From positions 121,874 through 185,873 of the forward strand of contig DLGZ01000011.1 of assembly GCA_002482965.1 (NCBI GenBank): DNA of 64,000 nucleotides. Reading direction: 5' to 3'. Below the pieces are notes generated by a model. The model saw only the letters and a program-made list of their open reading frames with translations, was not told the origin of the DNA and did not search any database. A program made the translations under genes and the position numbers. Positions 7,583 to 17,022 of the stretch are shown piece by piece (the first letter of the stretch is position 1; each line of letters begins with the position of its first letter). The DNA comes from Verrucomicrobiaceae bacterium UBA7681. Its GTDB lineage: Bacteria > Verrucomicrobiota > Verrucomicrobiia > Verrucomicrobiales > Verrucomicrobiaceae.

Positions 7583-8602
7583 CTAGGTCATGGAACGCCG
7601 CAGCACGCGCTTCATCACCACCAGCGCGTCACCCGGCATGAGCATCGCCGTTGGGCTGGGGTTCAAATCCGTGGCCCCTTCCTTGCGCAAGATCGCCACG
7701 GGCAGAAGTCGGCCGGCGGTGCCGGATTCGACATCGGAGATGCGCTTGTGCACCCAGGGCGAGTCCGCACGAATCTCGATCTCCTCCATATCGAGGCCGA
7801 GTTCGGTGAGATGATGGTCAAAATCGATGCTGGCCTTCGTCTTGCCGCCGATCAGGTCGCGCGTGTTCGGGTGCAGGATCAGGTGGGCGATGCGGTCTGC
7901 ACCGATGTGTGCGGGCAGCACGACACGGTTTGCCCCCGCTTGCAGCAGCTTGCGCTCGGTGGAGGGCACCTCACCGCGTGCGATGATTTGGATCGAGGGG
8001 TTCATGTTGCGCGCACTGAGGGTGATGAAGACATTCGCGGCATCATTCGGCAGCACGGTGGCCAGCACCCGTGCGCGGCTGATGCCTGCGGCCTTCAGCA
8101 CGGCTTCGTCGGTGGCTTCTCCCTGCATGGTGAGAAAGCCCGCATCGCGCACTTCCGCCACACGGTCAGTTGCCTGATCGACAATGACAAAGGGGATGCC
8201 GCCTGCCTGCAACTGTGAGGCGATCATGCGGCCAATGCGACCGTAGCCGCAGATGATGGCGTGGTTTGTCAGTTTTTCGATTTCGTTTTCCATGCGTTTG
8301 CCTCCCAAAGCTCGTTGAATTTGTGCCTCCGTCAGCCATTGCACCAAGGTACCTGTCACGAAAATGATGCCGGTGCAGCCAAAGAGAATCAAGATGATCG
8401 TCCAAGCCCGCAGCCAGGGGTCAGTGATCGGGACCACCTCGCCGTAACCGACGCTGAAGGCGGTGATGACGACCATGTAGAACGAGTCGCTCCACGTCCA
8501 CCCTGCCACACGGTAGCCCACGGTGAAGACTACCATGACCACACCGACGAAGGCTAAAGCATAGAAAATGTTGGTCTGTGGGCGGCTCTTGGAGATGGGC
8601 AT
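7583..8602 (-). CDS. Two-TM potassium channel with RCK (TrkA-N/TrkA-C) domains
   Basis: A 339-aa K+ channel subunit of the MthK/Kch type. Two TM helices (about 12-32 and 63-88) flank a pore helix and a selectivity filter SVGYGE (residues 50-55; canonical TVGYGD). The cytoplasmic RCK domain starts NHAIICGYGRIGRMIASQL, a Rossmann NAD-binding motif, and is followed by a TrkA-C domain ending LMPGDALVVMKRV. The ATG at 8602 (MPISKSRPQTN) is preferred because the longer frame adds 46 residues with no family resemblance. Transcription is divergent from the ThuA-like gene at 8732. Confidence 0.9.
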   Translation of the reverse strand: MPISKSRPQTNIFYALAFVGVVMVVFTVGYRVAGWTWSDSFYMVVITAFSVGYGEVVPITDPWLRAWTIILILFGCTGIIFVTGTLVQWLTEAQIQRALGGKRMENEIEKLTNHAIICGYGRIGRMIASQLQAGGIPFVIVDQATDRVAEVRDAGFLTMQGEATDEAVLKAAGISRARVLATVLPNDAANVFITLSARNMNPSIQIIARGEVPSTERKLLQAGANRVVLPAHIGADRIAHLILHPNTRDLIGGKTKASIDFDHHLTELGLDMEEIEIRADSPWVHKRISDVESGTAGRLLPVAILRKEGATDLNPSPTAMLMPGDALVVMKRVLRRSMT

Positions 8603-8731
8603 GCGGTCGGGCGGAGTGAAACAAGTAGCGTAAGGCGTGCCAGAAGCGGGGCGGTCGTCGCAGATCGACCCAGCTCGTTGAAATGCCGCGTGCGCTGGGG
8701 ACGTTTGCATTCCACGTTCCAACCCCAATCT

Positions 8732-9655
8732 ATGAAGCATCTGCTCACCGCCCTCTTTGCCTTTTCACTCCTCGGCTCCGCGTTTTCGGCGGACAAAAAA
8801 TCCATCGTCATGATCGCGGGAAAGCCCTCGCATGGTCCGGGGCAGCATGAGCACAATGCGGGCATCCAGCTTTTGAAAAAATGCCTGGAGCAGGGGGTGG
8901 CGGACCAGGTGGACATCAAGTATCACCTGAATGGCGAGTGGCCCTCCCAGGAGGAGCTTTCCGCTGCGGACACGGTCGTCATCTACTCAGACGGCGGCGG
9001 CGGGCATCCGGCCTTGCAGGGCGACCACCTGGCTCAGTTGGACAAGGAAATGAAGCGCGGCTGTGGCTTTCTGACACTGCATTACGCGGTGGAGCCGACG
9101 ATTGAGAAGGGTGGCAAGGAGTTCATCGACTGGATGGGCGGCTGCTTTGAGATCAACTGGAGCGTGAACCCGCACTGGGACGCCAACTTCAAGGAACTGC
9201 CCGCGCACCCGATCAGCGAAGGCGTGAAACCCTTCGGCACGAATGACGAGTGGTATTTCTTCATGCGCTTCCGCCCGAAAATGGAAGGCGTGACGCCAAT
9301 CCTGAGTGATGTGGCCCCTGAATCCACCATGAGCCGCCCGGATGGTGCGCACAGTGGGAATCCGGCCGTTCGTGAGTCGGTGAAGAACAAGGACAAGCAG
9401 CATGTCGCCTGGGCCTGCGAGCGTGCGGACGGTGGTCGTGGCTTCGGCTTCACTGGTGGTCATTACCATCAAGGCTGGGCCAACAACGACCAGCGCAAGC
9501 TGGTGCTGAATGCGATCCTGTGGACCGCGAAGGCCAAGGTTCCTACGGATGGCGTGTCTTCGACCGTGACGGAAGAAGACATGAAGGCCAATCTCGACCT
9601 CAAGCCCGGCCAGGGGCTGCCGGAGAAGCCGAAGCCTGCGCCTAAGGCGAAGTAA
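8732..9655 (+). CDS. Secreted ThuA-like protein (trehalose utilization fold)
   Basis: A 307-aa exported protein. It starts MKHLLTALFAFSLLGSAFSA, a signal peptide. The class-I glutamine-amidotransferase-like ThuA fold follows: IVMIAGKPSHGPGQHEHNAG, then TVVIYSDGGGGHP, CGFLTLHYAVEP, the NDEWYFFMRF segment and a closing GRGFGFTGGHYHQGW with LVLNAILWTAKA. ThuA domains have been linked to carbohydrate use, often beside Gfo/Idh/MocA proteins as in the next operon. The catalytic role is not established for this branch. The protein ends in a Pro/Lys-rich tail. The start at 8732 is set by the signal peptide. Confidence 0.88.
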   Translation: MKHLLTALFAFSLLGSAFSADKKSIVMIAGKPSHGPGQHEHNAGIQLLKKCLEQGVADQVDIKYHLNGEWPSQEELSAADTVVIYSDGGGGHPALQGDHLAQLDKEMKRGCGFLTLHYAVEPTIEKGGKEFIDWMGGCFEINWSVNPHWDANFKELPAHPISEGVKPFGTNDEWYFFMRFRPKMEGVTPILSDVAPESTMSRPDGAHSGNPAVRESVKNKDKQHVAWACERADGGRGFGFTGGHYHQGWANNDQRKLVLNAILWTAKAKVPTDGVSSTVTEEDMKANLDLKPGQGLPEKPKPAPKAK

Positions 9656-9676
9656 GCTGACCGAGGTGCGCTACGC

Positions 9677-10126
9677 TCAGGCGGAGTAACCGCCTGAGAT
9701 GTACGCGTTCAGTTGCTCGATCGTCATGCGCTGTGTGGCGATGACCCACTTCACGAGATCGCCAATCGAAACAATGCCGAGCAGTTCGTCGCCGTTCACC
9801 ACGGGGAGATGGCGGATGCGATGTTCCGTGATGATCTCCAGGCAGCTGGAGACGGTTTGATCAGGCCCCACGGTCACGAGATCTCGCACCATGATGTCGC
9901 TGACCGGCGTGTCTTTGGATGCCTTGCCCTTGAGCACCACTTTGCTCATGTAGTCGCGCTCTGAAATGATGCCTACAAGCTTGGTGCCGTCCACCACTGG
10001 CAGGGCGCCGATGTTCCTCTCGGACATCATTTGAATGGCCTGATAGACGGTGGCTGCCGGCGGGATGGTCCAGATGTCTCGTCCCTTGTGTTCCAACAGG
10101 GTTTTGACTGCGGTGGTGATTTCCAT
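9677..10126 (-). CDS. Stand-alone CBS-domain-pair protein
   Basis: A 149-aa cytosolic protein consisting of two CBS repeats, which typically bind adenosine nucleotides as a Bateman module. Visible landmarks are TVYQAIQMMSERNIGALPVV, KLVGIISERDYM, VSDIMVRDLVTVGPDQTVSSC, HRIRHLPVVNGDELLGIVSI and GDLVKWV. It has no attached output domain and probably acts in trans on a partner. It is convergent with the ThuA-like gene, with only 21 bp between the stops. The NDH-2 fusion nearby also carries a CBS pair, so adenylate sensing recurs here. The target is unknown. Confidence 0.9.
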   Translation of the reverse strand: MEITTAVKTLLEHKGRDIWTIPPAATVYQAIQMMSERNIGALPVVDGTKLVGIISERDYMSKVVLKGKASKDTPVSDIMVRDLVTVGPDQTVSSCLEIITEHRIRHLPVVNGDELLGIVSIGDLVKWVIATQRMTIEQLNAYISGGYSA

Positions 10127-10272
10127 GGTATTGAGTTTGTTGGATTCATTTTCTTAGATTGGCAGCCGGTAAGCAAGCCTCATCTTCCCGGTGCATTCCG
10201 CTGGAGAAAAAGCGGGAAATCGGCCAACCTTGATGCTTGAGAACGATTCTTCGCGTCGTTTCATGATTTGCC

Positions 10273-11616
10273 ATGAGCACCCAACCCACGCCTCTCTCTC
10301 GTCGCCGCTTTGTCGGTGCTGCCGGTCTCGTCGCCGGGAGCATGATCACCCGTCCGCTGTTCGGACAGAATGCCGCCAGCAACAAACTCAACGTCGCCCT
10401 CATCGGTGTTTGGGGTCGCGGTCTCGCGCATTACGACTCCATCGCGGAGGAAAACGTTGTTGCTCTGTGTGACATCAATGAAGCGCGTTTCCCTGATGCG
10501 CTGAAGCGTTTCCCGAATGCCACGACGTACATCGACTGGCGCAAGTGCCTCGACCACAAAGACCTGGACGCTGTCGTCGTCTGCACGCCGGACCATACGC
10601 ATGCCTTCATCGCCAACTGGGCGCTGAAGCGCAACCTGCACTGCTACTGCGAGAAACCACTGGCCATCACCGTCGATGAAGCGCGCATCGTGCGTTCGAC
10701 GTGGGAGACGAAAAAAGACAAGCTGGCCACGCAGGTCGGCATGCAGAGGCATGCGAACCCGAATTTCAACCGCGTGCGCGAACTCATCCGTGACGGTGCC
10801 ATTGGTGAACTGAAAGCCGCCTACGCCTGGGGCAATCGCCAGATTCCCAAACCCGGCTATTTCCCGGAGGAAGGCGAGCCGCCAAAAGGATTTCACTATG
10901 ACCTGTGGCTCGGCCCATCGCCTTTCCATCCATACAATCCGGCCTACTTCTCCGGCGGAGCCGGCGCGAACTGCCTCTCCTGGAACATGTTCTGGGACTT
11001 CGGTGCCGGACAAATTGGAGACATGGGCAGCCACACGATGGATCTGCTCTGGAACGCCGTGGACGGTGGCCTGCCGACCTCCGCCGAGGCCAAGGGCGAC
11101 GCCTTCAACTCCGATGTGACACCCGTGAAGTGTGAATCGCACTTCGACCTGCCGGCCAATGACTGGCGTGGTCCGATTACGGTGAGCTGGTATCAGGGCG
11201 GGGCGATGCCACGAAATCCGAGCGCCGCCATCGATCTCGAGAAGATCGGCCACGGCGCAATGTTCAAAGGCACCAAGGGTTTCCTCGTTGCCGACTTCAC
11301 CTCACGCATCATCTATCCCTACGGCGACACCGCCGACATGAGCTATTACAACCGCCGCAAGAAGGAGGACATGCTGCCCGATCTCGGCCACTTCCAGAAG
11401 CAGTGGTTTGACGCCTGCCGCGATCCGAGCAAGCCCACCGCTTGCAACTTTGGCTACAGCGCCAACATGATTGAGATGATGCTCCTCGGCCTCGTCGCCT
11501 ACCGCACGGGCAAGAAGATCCAATACGACGGCAAAACCGGCACCAGCCCGGACACGCCCGAAGCGAACGCCTTCATGAAGAAGGAGTATCGTGACGGCTG
11601 GAACATCGACGGCTAA
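10273..11616 (+). CDS. Tat-exported Gfo/Idh/MocA family oxidoreductase
   Basis: A 447-aa NAD(P)-dependent sugar or cyclitol oxidoreductase-like protein, first gene of a plus-strand operon. The N-terminus has a twin-arginine signal (SRRRFVGAAGLVAGSMI), so the folded enzyme would be exported with its cofactor. The Rossmann start is NVALIGVWGRG, and the characteristic HCYCEKPLAIT gives the conserved E-K-P of the family. The C-terminal domain includes GDMGSHTMDLLWNA. Exported MocA-like proteins are numerous in Planctomycetes and Verrucomicrobia; most lack a defined substrate. The next gene starts 6 bp after the stop. Confidence 0.9.
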   Translation: MSTQPTPLSRRRFVGAAGLVAGSMITRPLFGQNAASNKLNVALIGVWGRGLAHYDSIAEENVVALCDINEARFPDALKRFPNATTYIDWRKCLDHKDLDAVVVCTPDHTHAFIANWALKRNLHCYCEKPLAITVDEARIVRSTWETKKDKLATQVGMQRHANPNFNRVRELIRDGAIGELKAAYAWGNRQIPKPGYFPEEGEPPKGFHYDLWLGPSPFHPYNPAYFSGGAGANCLSWNMFWDFGAGQIGDMGSHTMDLLWNAVDGGLPTSAEAKGDAFNSDVTPVKCESHFDLPANDWRGPITVSWYQGGAMPRNPSAAIDLEKIGHGAMFKGTKGFLVADFTSRIIYPYGDTADMSYYNRRKKEDMLPDLGHFQKQWFDACRDPSKPTACNFGYSANMIEMMLLGLVAYRTGKKIQYDGKTGTSPDTPEANAFMKKEYRDGWNIDG

Positions 11617-11622
11617 ACCGGC

Positions 11623-13191
11623 ATGAATCAGTTCACGTCCATCAGCATCGTTAGCCTGGTGCTGATGGGCGGTGCGCTGACCGCCTGCGCGGCGGATTAT
11701 TTTGAAGAGACGACGGCGACGACCGTTTTCGCTTTCGACAGCGTCTCGATCCCTTACTCGCAGAATCTACGGCTGGAGATGCGCCAGCCCACGCGTCATC
11801 CCGCCAACCCCATCGTGAAGCGTGGTCAGCCCGGCACACCCGATGCGCTGGGCGTGCAGTTCTATGGCTCGGTCATTCGCGAGAACGGCAAGTTCCGCAT
11901 GTGGTATGTCGCCTTTGACGATGACACCGAAAACAAAGTGGCTTCATCGCGCTGGCGTGCGGCCTATGCGGAGAGCACGGACGGCTTGAACTGGACGAAG
12001 CCGGATCTTGGTCTCGTTGAGTTTCATGGCAGCAAGCACAACAATCTTCTGCTGATGGGCGGAGGACCCTGGGGATTTGTGAATATCAAAGTGATCAAGG
12101 ACGAGGCTGACCCCGATCCATCCCGGCGCTACAAAATGACATCGCATGTCTATTTCCGGTATCAATCGCGATTGGGGACTTTGCTGCCGTTTGTCAGTGC
12201 CGATGGTTTTATCTGGAAGCCGGTTAAAGAGGTGAAGTCCGTTAAGGCCGAGCTCAGGAAGGAAGACCTGCTACTGCCCTCCATTCACTTCGAACCCAGC
12301 GGCGGCCTCTACAAGTGGGATGGCATGTTCTACGCCTGCGGTCAGAACGCCCTGAATACCACGCGTCCTTATCAGGGGCGGGTGACGCGCATGTACCGCT
12401 CGCCTGATTTTGTTCACTGGCTGCCCACGCAGAGCATTGGTTTTGTGCGCGAGCCGCAGCACCAGGTGCTGGGTGCGGGCCGCAGTCTCGAAGGTGAGCA
12501 GACGCATGAAGGCATCAGCGTGTGGAATCGTGGCAATCTGCTGCTCGGTGTCGTTGGTCTATGGCATGGCGCGAAAGAGTGGCGGGACATCTCCGTCGAT
12601 CTCGGCTTCGTGATCAGCAATGACGGCCTCAATTTCCGTGAACCGGCGCATGAGTGGACCTTTCTCAAACGCGGTGAAGATGGCGCGTGGGATCAAGGCG
12701 GCCTGCTGCAGGGGCAGGGCTTTGAAAACATCGACGACGAGACTTACATCTACTATGGCGCGTGGGATCCGCGGCACTGGAAGGATGCGCCGGCACGCGG
12801 GGGTGTTGGCATTGCCACGCTGCCGCGTGATCGCTTTGGCGACCTCGTTGTCGAAACCGCTGGCAAAGGTCCGGGCAACTATCAGCTGCCGGAGATCGCC
12901 AGCGAATTCACCACTGCCGCCATTCCCGTGAAAGAGGCACAGCAGTTCTTCCTCAACGCAGACGGTCTCGGGCCTGAGGCGGCATTGAAGATCGAACTTC
13001 TCAGCGCCAACGAGACGCCGCTGCCGGGCTACAGCAGCACCATTCGGCAGAGTGGTTTTCAAACCCCGGTGACATGGCAGGAGAAGTCGGGTGATTTGCC
13101 CGAACGCATCCGCATCCGCGTGACGTTTGAGGGCAAGCGCAACACGGACATCCGTTTCAGCGCCTTGTATTTGAAGACTGCCGATAAATGA
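11623..13191 (+). CDS. Exported five-bladed beta-propeller protein (GH43/GH32-like)
   Basis: A 522-aa exported protein. It starts MNQFTSISIVSLVLMGGA and has LTAC at residues 19-22, so it may be a lipoprotein anchored at Cys22, or simply cleaved after ACA. The body looks like the GH32/GH43/GH62 propeller: HPANPIVKRG, KFRMWYVAFD, YAESTDGLNWTKP repeated as VSADGFIWKP and ISNDGLNFREP, then YYGAWDP near residue 380. The last 100 residues form a beta-sandwich-like domain. The propeller Asp/Glu triad was not assigned with confidence, so activity is uncertain. Its place suggests a sugar-releasing role. Confidence 0.72.
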   Translation: MNQFTSISIVSLVLMGGALTACAADYFEETTATTVFAFDSVSIPYSQNLRLEMRQPTRHPANPIVKRGQPGTPDALGVQFYGSVIRENGKFRMWYVAFDDDTENKVASSRWRAAYAESTDGLNWTKPDLGLVEFHGSKHNNLLLMGGGPWGFVNIKVIKDEADPDPSRRYKMTSHVYFRYQSRLGTLLPFVSADGFIWKPVKEVKSVKAELRKEDLLLPSIHFEPSGGLYKWDGMFYACGQNALNTTRPYQGRVTRMYRSPDFVHWLPTQSIGFVREPQHQVLGAGRSLEGEQTHEGISVWNRGNLLLGVVGLWHGAKEWRDISVDLGFVISNDGLNFREPAHEWTFLKRGEDGAWDQGGLLQGQGFENIDDETYIYYGAWDPRHWKDAPARGGVGIATLPRDRFGDLVVETAGKGPGNYQLPEIASEFTTAAIPVKEAQQFFLNADGLGPEAALKIELLSANETPLPGYSSTIRQSGFQTPVTWQEKSGDLPERIRIRVTFEGKRNTDIRFSALYLKTADK

Positions 13192-13289
13192 CCATGTCGC
13201 CTGATATGAATGAAACGCATGCTGGTACTTCCGGCCGTAACATCGGGCGGGCCACAGAGTTGGCCGATTAAATTTCATTCGGTGGCCGT

Positions 13290-14708
13290 ATGGAGGGAAT
13301 GCGACCACTTCTCTTCGCCATCTGCACCCTCCTTTCGACTGCGTACGCGGCTGATCCTGCCCGTGTTTTCCAAGCCGGAGCCGCCACAAGCAACATCACG
13401 CCGGAGCTTGGCACCTCGATCAATGGGGGCTTTCAGGATGGCAAGGCGGTGTTCATCCACGATGAATTGAACGCCCGCTGTCTCGCATTCGATGACGGAA
13501 CGACGAAGCTCGTGCTGGTCGTGGCAGACAGTTGTGTTATTGGCCGTGGCATTTTCGATGAAGCGAAGAAGATGGTCAACGAGGCCACGGGCCTGCCACT
13601 GGAAAACATGCTCATGTCCGCCACGCATTCGCACTCCTGCGGCACCGCACAGGCAGTGGGCCAGAGTGAACCGAGCCCGATGTATCAGCGTTTCCTTGCC
13701 AAGCGCATCGCCGATGGTGTGCGTCGTGCGCTGAACAACCTCGCTCCTGCCAAAATCGCGTGGGGAACGGTCGATGTGCCGCAGCATGTGTTTAATCGCC
13801 GCTGGAAAATGAAGCCCGGTGGCATTCCTGCCACGCCTCTGGGAGTCACCACCGATCAGGTGAAGACGAACCCTGGCGTCAACAACCCGAACCTGCTGGA
13901 ACCTGCCGGCCCCACGGATCCGCAGGTGTGTTTCATCAGTGTGCAATCACCGGAAGGAAAACCCATCGCCCTGTATGCGAACTACTCGCTGCATTACGTC
14001 GGTGGCGTCGGACCCGGCCATATCTCAGCGGATTACTTCGGTGCGTTTGCGAATCGCATCGGCGAACTTCTGGGCGCGGACCAGCAGGGCCCGCCGTTTG
14101 TGGGCATCATATCGAATGGCACGAGTGGTGATATCAACAACATCGACTTCCGCGGTGGTCAGGCCAAAGAGGGACCATATGGCCGCATCAAGATCGTGGC
14201 GAATGATGTGGCGCAGGCGGTCGCGGGGGCGTGCAAAACTTTAAACTATCACGAGTGGGTGCCGCTCGGTGTTGCGCAGAAGGAGGTCATGTTGGGCTTG
14301 CGCATCCCCAACAAGGATGAAGTGGAGAAAGCAAGTGCGGTGACGAAGCAGTCGAAGCTGTTCCCGCGCATGGAAACCATGGAGCAGGTGTATGCGCGCG
14401 AGACCGTTCTGCTCAGCGACTTTCCCAAGGAAGTCTCCGCGCCTCTGCAAGTTCTCAAGATCGGCGAACTGCGTGTCTCGGCCATTCCCGCCGAAGTCTT
14501 CGTGGAGATCGGTCTCGGTTTGAAGCAACGACATCCGCAGACCTTCACGGTGTCATTGGCCAATGCCTACCATGGCTATCTGCCAACGCCCGAGCAGCAT
14601 CAACTCGGTGGCTACGAGACATGGCGCGCTAGGTCAGCCTGTCTGGAAGTTGATGCCTCGACGAAGATCGTTGCGGGTCTGGAGGAGCTGTTTTCGTCAC
14701 TGCAATAG
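13290..14708 (+). CDS. Secreted neutral/alkaline ceramidase-like protein (copy 1)
   Basis: A 472-aa exported protein of the neutral ceramidase N-terminal superfamily. Landmarks are FQAGAATSNITPELG, ARCLAFDDGTTKLVLVVADS, the zinc-type motif MLMSATHSHSCGTA (compare HTHSGP in characterised ceramidases), ANYSLHYVGG and GTSGDINNID. It would hydrolyse an amide bond in a lipid or glycoconjugate, but in this phylum the fold is widespread in sugar clusters and true ceramidase activity is not shown. The ATG at 13299 (MRPLLFAICTLL) is an alternative start and gives a cleaner signal peptide. Residue pairs are shared with the second copy two genes on. Confidence 0.8.
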   Translation: MEGMRPLLFAICTLLSTAYAADPARVFQAGAATSNITPELGTSINGGFQDGKAVFIHDELNARCLAFDDGTTKLVLVVADSCVIGRGIFDEAKKMVNEATGLPLENMLMSATHSHSCGTAQAVGQSEPSPMYQRFLAKRIADGVRRALNNLAPAKIAWGTVDVPQHVFNRRWKMKPGGIPATPLGVTTDQVKTNPGVNNPNLLEPAGPTDPQVCFISVQSPEGKPIALYANYSLHYVGGVGPGHISADYFGAFANRIGELLGADQQGPPFVGIISNGTSGDINNIDFRGGQAKEGPYGRIKIVANDVAQAVAGACKTLNYHEWVPLGVAQKEVMLGLRIPNKDEVEKASAVTKQSKLFPRMETMEQVYARETVLLSDFPKEVSAPLQVLKIGELRVSAIPAEVFVEIGLGLKQRHPQTFTVSLANAYHGYLPTPEQHQLGGYETWRARSACLEVDASTKIVAGLEELFSSLQ

Positions 14709-14715
14709 ACTCGCC

Positions 14716-15471
14716 ATGAAATCCATCCTTCTCTGTCTCGCTCTGCTCACCTACGCCGCTTCTGCGGCGAACATTGTCATCATGACGGTGGAAGATCCGA
14801 ACAACTATGATGCCCCGAGAACGATGCGTGAATTTGCAGAGAAGGATCTCAGGCCGCTAGGGCATCGTGTCACGCTCATCGATGGGGACAAGCCGCAGAT
14901 GCATCACTTTGCCGGACTCGTGGAAGCGCTGAAGGATGCGGACCTGCTCGTGCTTTTCTCCCGTCGTCGCTTTCCGCCGACGGAGCAGATGGCCGCCATT
15001 CGTGCGCACCTCGCGGCTGGCAAGCCATTGCTCGGCATCCGCACGGCGAATCATGCTTTCCTTCCCAAGCCCAAGGAAATCGTTGATCCGAGTCTGGCTC
15101 CGTGGTCGGAGTTTACGCATGAAGTTTTGGGTGCTGAAAACACCGGCTATGAAACCAAGGGGCTGCCTTACAACGTCAGAGTGCCTGATGGAGTCAAGAC
15201 GCCTCTTCTTGAAGGGGTGAATGTTGCGAACATCCGTGGTTATCAGTCGCTATACCAAGTGCTGCCGCTGGCCGCAGATGCCACACCGATTCTTATCGGC
15301 AGCGCGCAGGCCAGTGCCACTACGCCACCGCAGCCTGTTGCCTGGACGCGCAGTTATGGTGCTGGTAAAGCCCGCATCTTTTACACCAGCCTCGGCGCGC
15401 CGGAAGACATGCAGAGTGCCGATGTGAAACGGCTGCTGCTCAATGCTGTGGCGTGGACTTTGCAAAAATAA
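14716..15471 (+). CDS. Secreted ThuA-like protein, short form
   Basis: A 251-aa exported protein: MKSILLCLALLTYAASA signal peptide, then NIVIMTVEDPNNYDAPRTM, DADLLVLFSRRRFPP, GKPLLGIRTANHAF and a terminal GAGKARIFYTSLGAPEDM with LLLNAVAWTL. The layout (alpha/beta flavodoxin-like, ending in a GHxxD-like and LLxNAxxW segment) matches the ThuA family. It sits 7 bp after ceramidase-like copy 1 and 6 bp before copy 2, so it is in the same transcript. A frame extending 51 codons upstream only overlaps the previous gene and is ignored. Its role is probably accessory in glycoside use. Confidence 0.8.
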   Translation: MKSILLCLALLTYAASAANIVIMTVEDPNNYDAPRTMREFAEKDLRPLGHRVTLIDGDKPQMHHFAGLVEALKDADLLVLFSRRRFPPTEQMAAIRAHLAAGKPLLGIRTANHAFLPKPKEIVDPSLAPWSEFTHEVLGAENTGYETKGLPYNVRVPDGVKTPLLEGVNVANIRGYQSLYQVLPLAADATPILIGSAQASATTPPQPVAWTRSYGAGKARIFYTSLGAPEDMQSADVKRLLLNAVAWTLQK

Positions 15472-15477
15472 CGAACC

Positions 15478-16968
15478 ATGAAATTGACCTTTCTCCTCCT
15501 TCTCGTCTGCGTGGCCGCTGCCAGGGCCGAAATGCTCGCTGGTGTCGCGAAGGTCGATATTACCGACCGCACAGGCCCGGTGAATGATCCGTGCTTTGCC
15601 AAGGCGCTCGTCTTGAAAAGCGGCGACACCACGACGGTACTGATCACGCTGGATGCGGTGGCGGTGGGCGGCATCGGGCGCGTCGGCAATGGCTTCATGA
15701 CCACGGTGCGCAAAGGCTTGCAGCAGGAGTTGGGCATTCCGCCGTCGAATGTCGTGGTCAATGCCAGCCACTGCCATGGCATTGTGCGTGGCGATCTGGA
15801 GCCGCTGGTCATTCAGGCGGTGAAGGAAGCCGTGAAGAGTCTCGTTCCCGTGAAGGCTGGGAGCGGCATTGGTTTGGAGACTCGCATCAGCGAAAACCGC
15901 CGGCTCAAGATGAAGGACGGCAGCATGGTGGACATGCGCCGTGCCTACTCGATGCCACTGGATGAAGAGGTCGCGAGCGTGGGACCGATCGATCCACAGG
16001 TCGGCCTGCTGCGGCTTGATCGTGCTGATGGCACACCTCTGGCCGTGCTCTATCAGTTCGCCTGTCATCCGATCATGAATCCGCCGAGCAAAGGCTGCTC
16101 GGCAGACTATCCGGGCTTTGCCTCCAAAGTCATCGAGGAGGCACTCGGCGGCGGTGCGATGGCCTTCTTCGTGCAGGGCTGCGGTGGCGACATCAACCCG
16201 GTGCGCTACAAAGAAGTCACTCGCACTGCCGATGCCGAACCGCTCGGCACCATGCTCGGCGCGACCGTTTTGGCCGCTGCACGGCGGATCGAAACCAAAG
16301 GCGATGGCGTGCTTAAAGTGAGCAATGCCACCATCGAGGTTCCACGCGCGGCGGATTACACCGCACGCATCAGCAGCATCGAAGCGGAGCAGAAGAAGCT
16401 CCTCGCAGCGCTCAAGCCCACGAACATCAATTTCAAAACCTTCCTTCCACTGCTGCTCCAGCACAAGCTCTGGCCGGACACGCCATCGCATTACTCGCAG
16501 AGCTACCTGCACGATCAGGCTCTCGACCGGAAGGCCATCTCACAGCTCGATGCCGACAACCGACTGCTCATGGAGAACTACCTCGCCAACCTCGAAATCA
16601 TGGAGCGGCTCACACGGCTGAACGCGAACCTCGCCCTGCTTAAAATGCACCTGAAGCAAACTCAGGCGGCTGCCACGCCCACTCTCGAAGTCGAAGTCTG
16701 TGGCCTGCGTGTCGGAGATTTCAAACTGGTGACTTTTCCCGGTGAAGTCACGGTGCAGGTCGGCCTGAACATCAAGAAAGCCGCCGGAGATCCTCAGGCC
16801 CATGTCTCCGGCTACACCAATGGCTACATCTACTACACCCCCACCGTGGAGCAGCGCCTGAACACCGGCTACGCCCAAGAAGACTGCGATACGCTGGTCG
16901 CACCTGAGTGGCAGAAGCTCTTCGAGACCAAGGCGCTGGAAGTTTTACGCCAGCTTGCAGCCCCGTGA
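15478..16968 (+). CDS. Secreted neutral/alkaline ceramidase-like protein (copy 2)
   Basis: A 496-aa exported protein, signal MKLTFLLLLVCVAAARA, then MLAGVAKVDITDRTGPVNDP, the opening of the ceramidase-like fold. Further landmarks are AKALVLKSGDTTTVLITLDA, VNASHCHG (metal-binding region), YQFACHPIMN and FFVQGCGGDINP. The last third has a helical insertion (about 300-400) and closes with the small C-terminal beta domain (TFPGEVTVQVGLNIK, SGYTNGYIYYTPT). It diverges strongly from copy 1, so this is an old duplication or separate recruitment. The substrate is unknown. Confidence 0.78.
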   Translation: MKLTFLLLLVCVAAARAEMLAGVAKVDITDRTGPVNDPCFAKALVLKSGDTTTVLITLDAVAVGGIGRVGNGFMTTVRKGLQQELGIPPSNVVVNASHCHGIVRGDLEPLVIQAVKEAVKSLVPVKAGSGIGLETRISENRRLKMKDGSMVDMRRAYSMPLDEEVASVGPIDPQVGLLRLDRADGTPLAVLYQFACHPIMNPPSKGCSADYPGFASKVIEEALGGGAMAFFVQGCGGDINPVRYKEVTRTADAEPLGTMLGATVLAAARRIETKGDGVLKVSNATIEVPRAADYTARISSIEAEQKKLLAALKPTNINFKTFLPLLLQHKLWPDTPSHYSQSYLHDQALDRKAISQLDADNRLLMENYLANLEIMERLTRLNANLALLKMHLKQTQAAATPTLEVEVCGLRVGDFKLVTFPGEVTVQVGLNIKKAAGDPQAHVSGYTNGYIYYTPTVEQRLNTGYAQEDCDTLVAPEWQKLFETKALEVLRQLAAP

Positions 16969-17022
16969 ACGATGAAATGCCGTTTCTAAATCTTGAGCAT
17001 CGGCCTGCGCTCGCCATAGAAA

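Noticed and set aside
7655..7690. GGTTCAAATCC sequence resembling a tRNA T-loop
   Set aside because: It lies within the potassium channel gene in a conserved coding stretch, and no acceptor stem or anticodon arm could be paired around it.
6698..8218. 506-codon plus-strand frame opposite NDH-2 and the potassium channel
   Set aside because: Both genes on the minus strand have full family motifs; the plus frame is His/Asp/Gly-rich and without domains, a shadow of high-G+C coding DNA.
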